Assembly (NCBI GenBank): GCA_021819725.1
Contig: JAKAQR010000058.1
Span: 1 to 7,774, forward strand
Source: Actinomycetes bacterium
Lineage (GTDB): Bacteria > Actinomycetota > Acidimicrobiia > Acidimicrobiales > Acidimicrobiaceae
DNA: 7,774 nt
Direction of reading: 5' to 3'
Part shown: positions 6,492 to 7,774 of the stretch, piece by piece
How positions within the stretch are numbered: position 1 is the first letter of the stretch
Layout of the letters: every line of letters begins with the position of its first letter
The notes under the pieces: generated by a model
Seen by the model: the letters and a program-made list of their open reading frames with translations, nothing else
Database searches by the model: none
What the model was told of the DNA's origin: nothing
Program-made: the position numbers and the translations under genes

Positions 6492-6941
6492 CTAATCGCT
6501 CTCCGCCGCCTCCACACAAGACAATGCATCCTGACCGGCGATGACCGCTTCCAACCCCGGCAGGTAGCGGTCAGTCGTTACAATGCCCGCGAGAAGCAGA
6601 TGGTCGACCAACGCTTCGCTAACATCAACACCCTCCATGTCGACACTCGTCTTGAAACGAACCTCATTACCATCAAGGTCCATCTCAAAATTGCCAACCA
6701 CCAGACCGAAATTGGCTCTAGTCAAGTACAGCGCAGCCTCGACGCGCCTATCCTCGGGTATCTCAACAGGTAGAACGGAGTGGATCAACAGCTGACCCTC
6801 ATCTTCTCGCACGTTGAAATAAGCATTCCAAGTACCACTTTGTCCCGCTACAGGCATGACAAACGTACTGTCAGATAGCTCCTCATATGGCCACTCCCGA
6901 CCTCCCAAATAACGTGCGACCAAATCGTGTATACGTCCCAT
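6492..6941 (-). CDS. YbjN domain-containing protein
   Basis: A 149-residue protein resembling the YbjN family (putative bacterial sensory transduction regulator). The N-terminal half (DSTFVMPVAGQSGTWNAYF, 24-42, then strands to SVLPVEIP at 55-62) and the block LTRANFGLVVGNFEMD (73-88) followed by GNEVRFKTSVDMEG (91-104) are the typical signature. I recall this fold as similar to type III secretion chaperones, so a protein-binding role is plausible; that is inference. ATG 6941 is preferred over TTG 6947, because the AGG of GTAGGTTG precedes ATG at workable spacing but abuts the TTG. The gene lies 33 bp behind the 261-residue ORF in the same direction, suggesting the two are co-transcribed and may work together, for example as a cargo or toxin with its chaperone or neutralising partner. 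Confidence 0.75.
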   Translation of the reverse strand: MGRIHDLVARYLGGREWPYEELSDSTFVMPVAGQSGTWNAYFNVREDEGQLLIHSVLPVEIPEDRRVEAALYLTRANFGLVVGNFEMDLDGNEVRFKTSVDMEGVDVSEALVDHLLLAGIVTTDRYLPGLEAVIAGQDALSCVEAAESD

Positions 6942-6974
6942 AGTCAACCTACTTTCATCACCTCATCAGATTCA

Positions 6975-7760
6975 CTAATGGGGAGCTAGTTGTGGATTAT
7001 GCTTAAATCTGTTGAGAAACTCCGACGCCTTCCCCCACGGTGTTCTATTGATAGTACTCCCGACCATGTGTATATAATCAACACTGGTCAAGTCAACGCC
7101 TCGGACCCGAAGCTCATCAAGCACCTGGACCATCTCCTCAGCCCTCGGTTGATAATGGCCACTCTTATTGCTAATTGCCTTCAAAGTGCCAGATTCAACT
7201 CTCATTTCGCCTGCGCCAGCAACTGCAGCTCCAGCCAAAAACGAGGAATGATGGAAAAGTCCTACCTTGTGCTGAGCCGAGAAGATCCTCCCTGACTTAT
7301 CCATTACAAAGATGGCGTACCCATTTTTCATAAACTTGCTGAACATCTGGCTAGTATCATAAACGACCGGTGGATCTCCCTGCGTGAGTTTGCTACCACC
7401 GTGAAGTTCAAAGCTTGCTCGCTCGTCTTCAGATAGTGCGCGAACGGGAGGTGCTTTACCCGGATCATCAGGGTTATTTTGCCGTGCCGGAATCACCTTG
7501 GGAAGAAATTTATCGCAGTCATCTTGTGACCAACCCATCGACAGTTGCATGCCCTCTGCAACCGATCTAATCAGACCAGCAGCTACTTTTTGCCCCATCA
7601 GACCAATAATATCTTTTCGAAGATGCTTCGATCCATTGATAAATTCGTCAAAATACTCCGCCACCCGCGGGCGCAAAGTCGTATAACCACTCGAAGTTTT
7701 GAGAGGCTTCTGGACAGAAGGTACGGGCAAAGGACGGTCAGAATTTGGGTTTGGTCTCAT
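6975..7760 (-). CDS. Protein of unknown function with HHSSF/SGHY domain; candidate effector
   Basis: A 261-residue product with two parts. Residues 1-130 are polar and proline-containing, with a helical stretch RVAEYFDEFINGSKHLRKDI at 32-51. Residues 131-240 hold a compact, well-conserved-looking domain: YAIFVMDKSGRIF (148-160), HHSSFLAGAAVAGAGEM (170-186), a strand and turn, then ISNKSGHYQP (196-205). From memory, the H-S-S-F-L-x-G...A-G...S-G-H-Y-x-P order resembles the C-terminal region of plant IQM (IQ-motif) proteins and a set of bacterial proteins near toxins; its biochemical activity is unknown to me. There is no signal peptide or membrane span. ATG 7760 has only GGTGGTG upstream, and the frame is still open at the window edge, so this may be the C-terminal part of a longer protein. 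Two sampled 60-base lines of this gene are 42-43% GC, against about 60% in fhs, suggesting transfer. Confidence 0.6.
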   Translation of the reverse strand: MRPNPNSDRPLPVPSVQKPLKTSSGYTTLRPRVAEYFDEFINGSKHLRKDIIGLMGQKVAAGLIRSVAEGMQLSMGWSQDDCDKFLPKVIPARQNNPDDPGKAPPVRALSEDERASFELHGGSKLTQGDPPVVYDTSQMFSKFMKNGYAIFVMDKSGRIFSAQHKVGLFHHSSFLAGAAVAGAGEMRVESGTLKAISNKSGHYQPRAEEMVQVLDELRVRGVDLTSVDYIHMVGSTINRTPWGKASEFLNRFKHNPQLAPH

Positions 7761-7774
7761 GATCGCACCACCAC

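Noticed and set aside
1..7774. CRISPR array, tRNA or rRNA genes
   Set aside because: No regular direct repeats with spacers, cloverleaf or rRNA-like stretches were found on either strand.

Overview
The window is 7774 bases of bacterial chromosome, moderately GC-rich by eye (a sampled line of the fhs gene is about 60% GC). Gene style fits an actinobacterium: a short MutY of the 'GLGYNRRA' type, GTG/TTG-tolerant starts and GC-leaning codons. An acidophilic member of the Acidimicrobiia would suit this GC level, but that is a guess from gene style. No 16S or other marker is present.

Left part (1-2914). mutY (79-1035, +), an adenine DNA glycosylase, converges on a Cof-type HAD phosphatase (1207-2025, -). 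The phosphatase is divergent from a PEBP/YbhB-like gene (2363-2914, +). The 337-bp spacer between those two contains a strong 15-bp hairpin at 2268-2300, several smaller hairpins upstream of it, and a further copy of the hairpin's right arm just before the PEBP ribosome binding site. It may be an RNA switch or the worn right end of an IS200/IS605-type element.

Middle (2915-3714) is about 800 bp without a convincing intact gene. It holds a degenerate repeat and, on the minus strand, two overlapping reading frames that read like one frameshifted repetitive protein.

One-carbon operon (3715-6010, +). fhs (formate-tetrahydrofolate ligase) overlaps fchA-like (methenyl-THF cyclohydrolase/cyclodeaminase fold). 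Together they would take formate to 10-formyl-THF and on to 5,10-methenyl-THF.

Right part (6225-7774, -) is probably an accessory cassette, read leftward. First comes a 261-residue protein of unknown function with an H-H-S-S-F...S-G-H-Y block, in lower-GC DNA and possibly continuing upstream out of the window. Next is a YbjN-family protein whose fold I associate with secretion chaperones, then a small 66-residue ORF with a good Shine-Dalgarno. I read this as a candidate effector (or enzyme) with a partner protein, and consider it the most interesting part of the window. No tRNA, rRNA, CRISPR array or intact transposase gene was seen.
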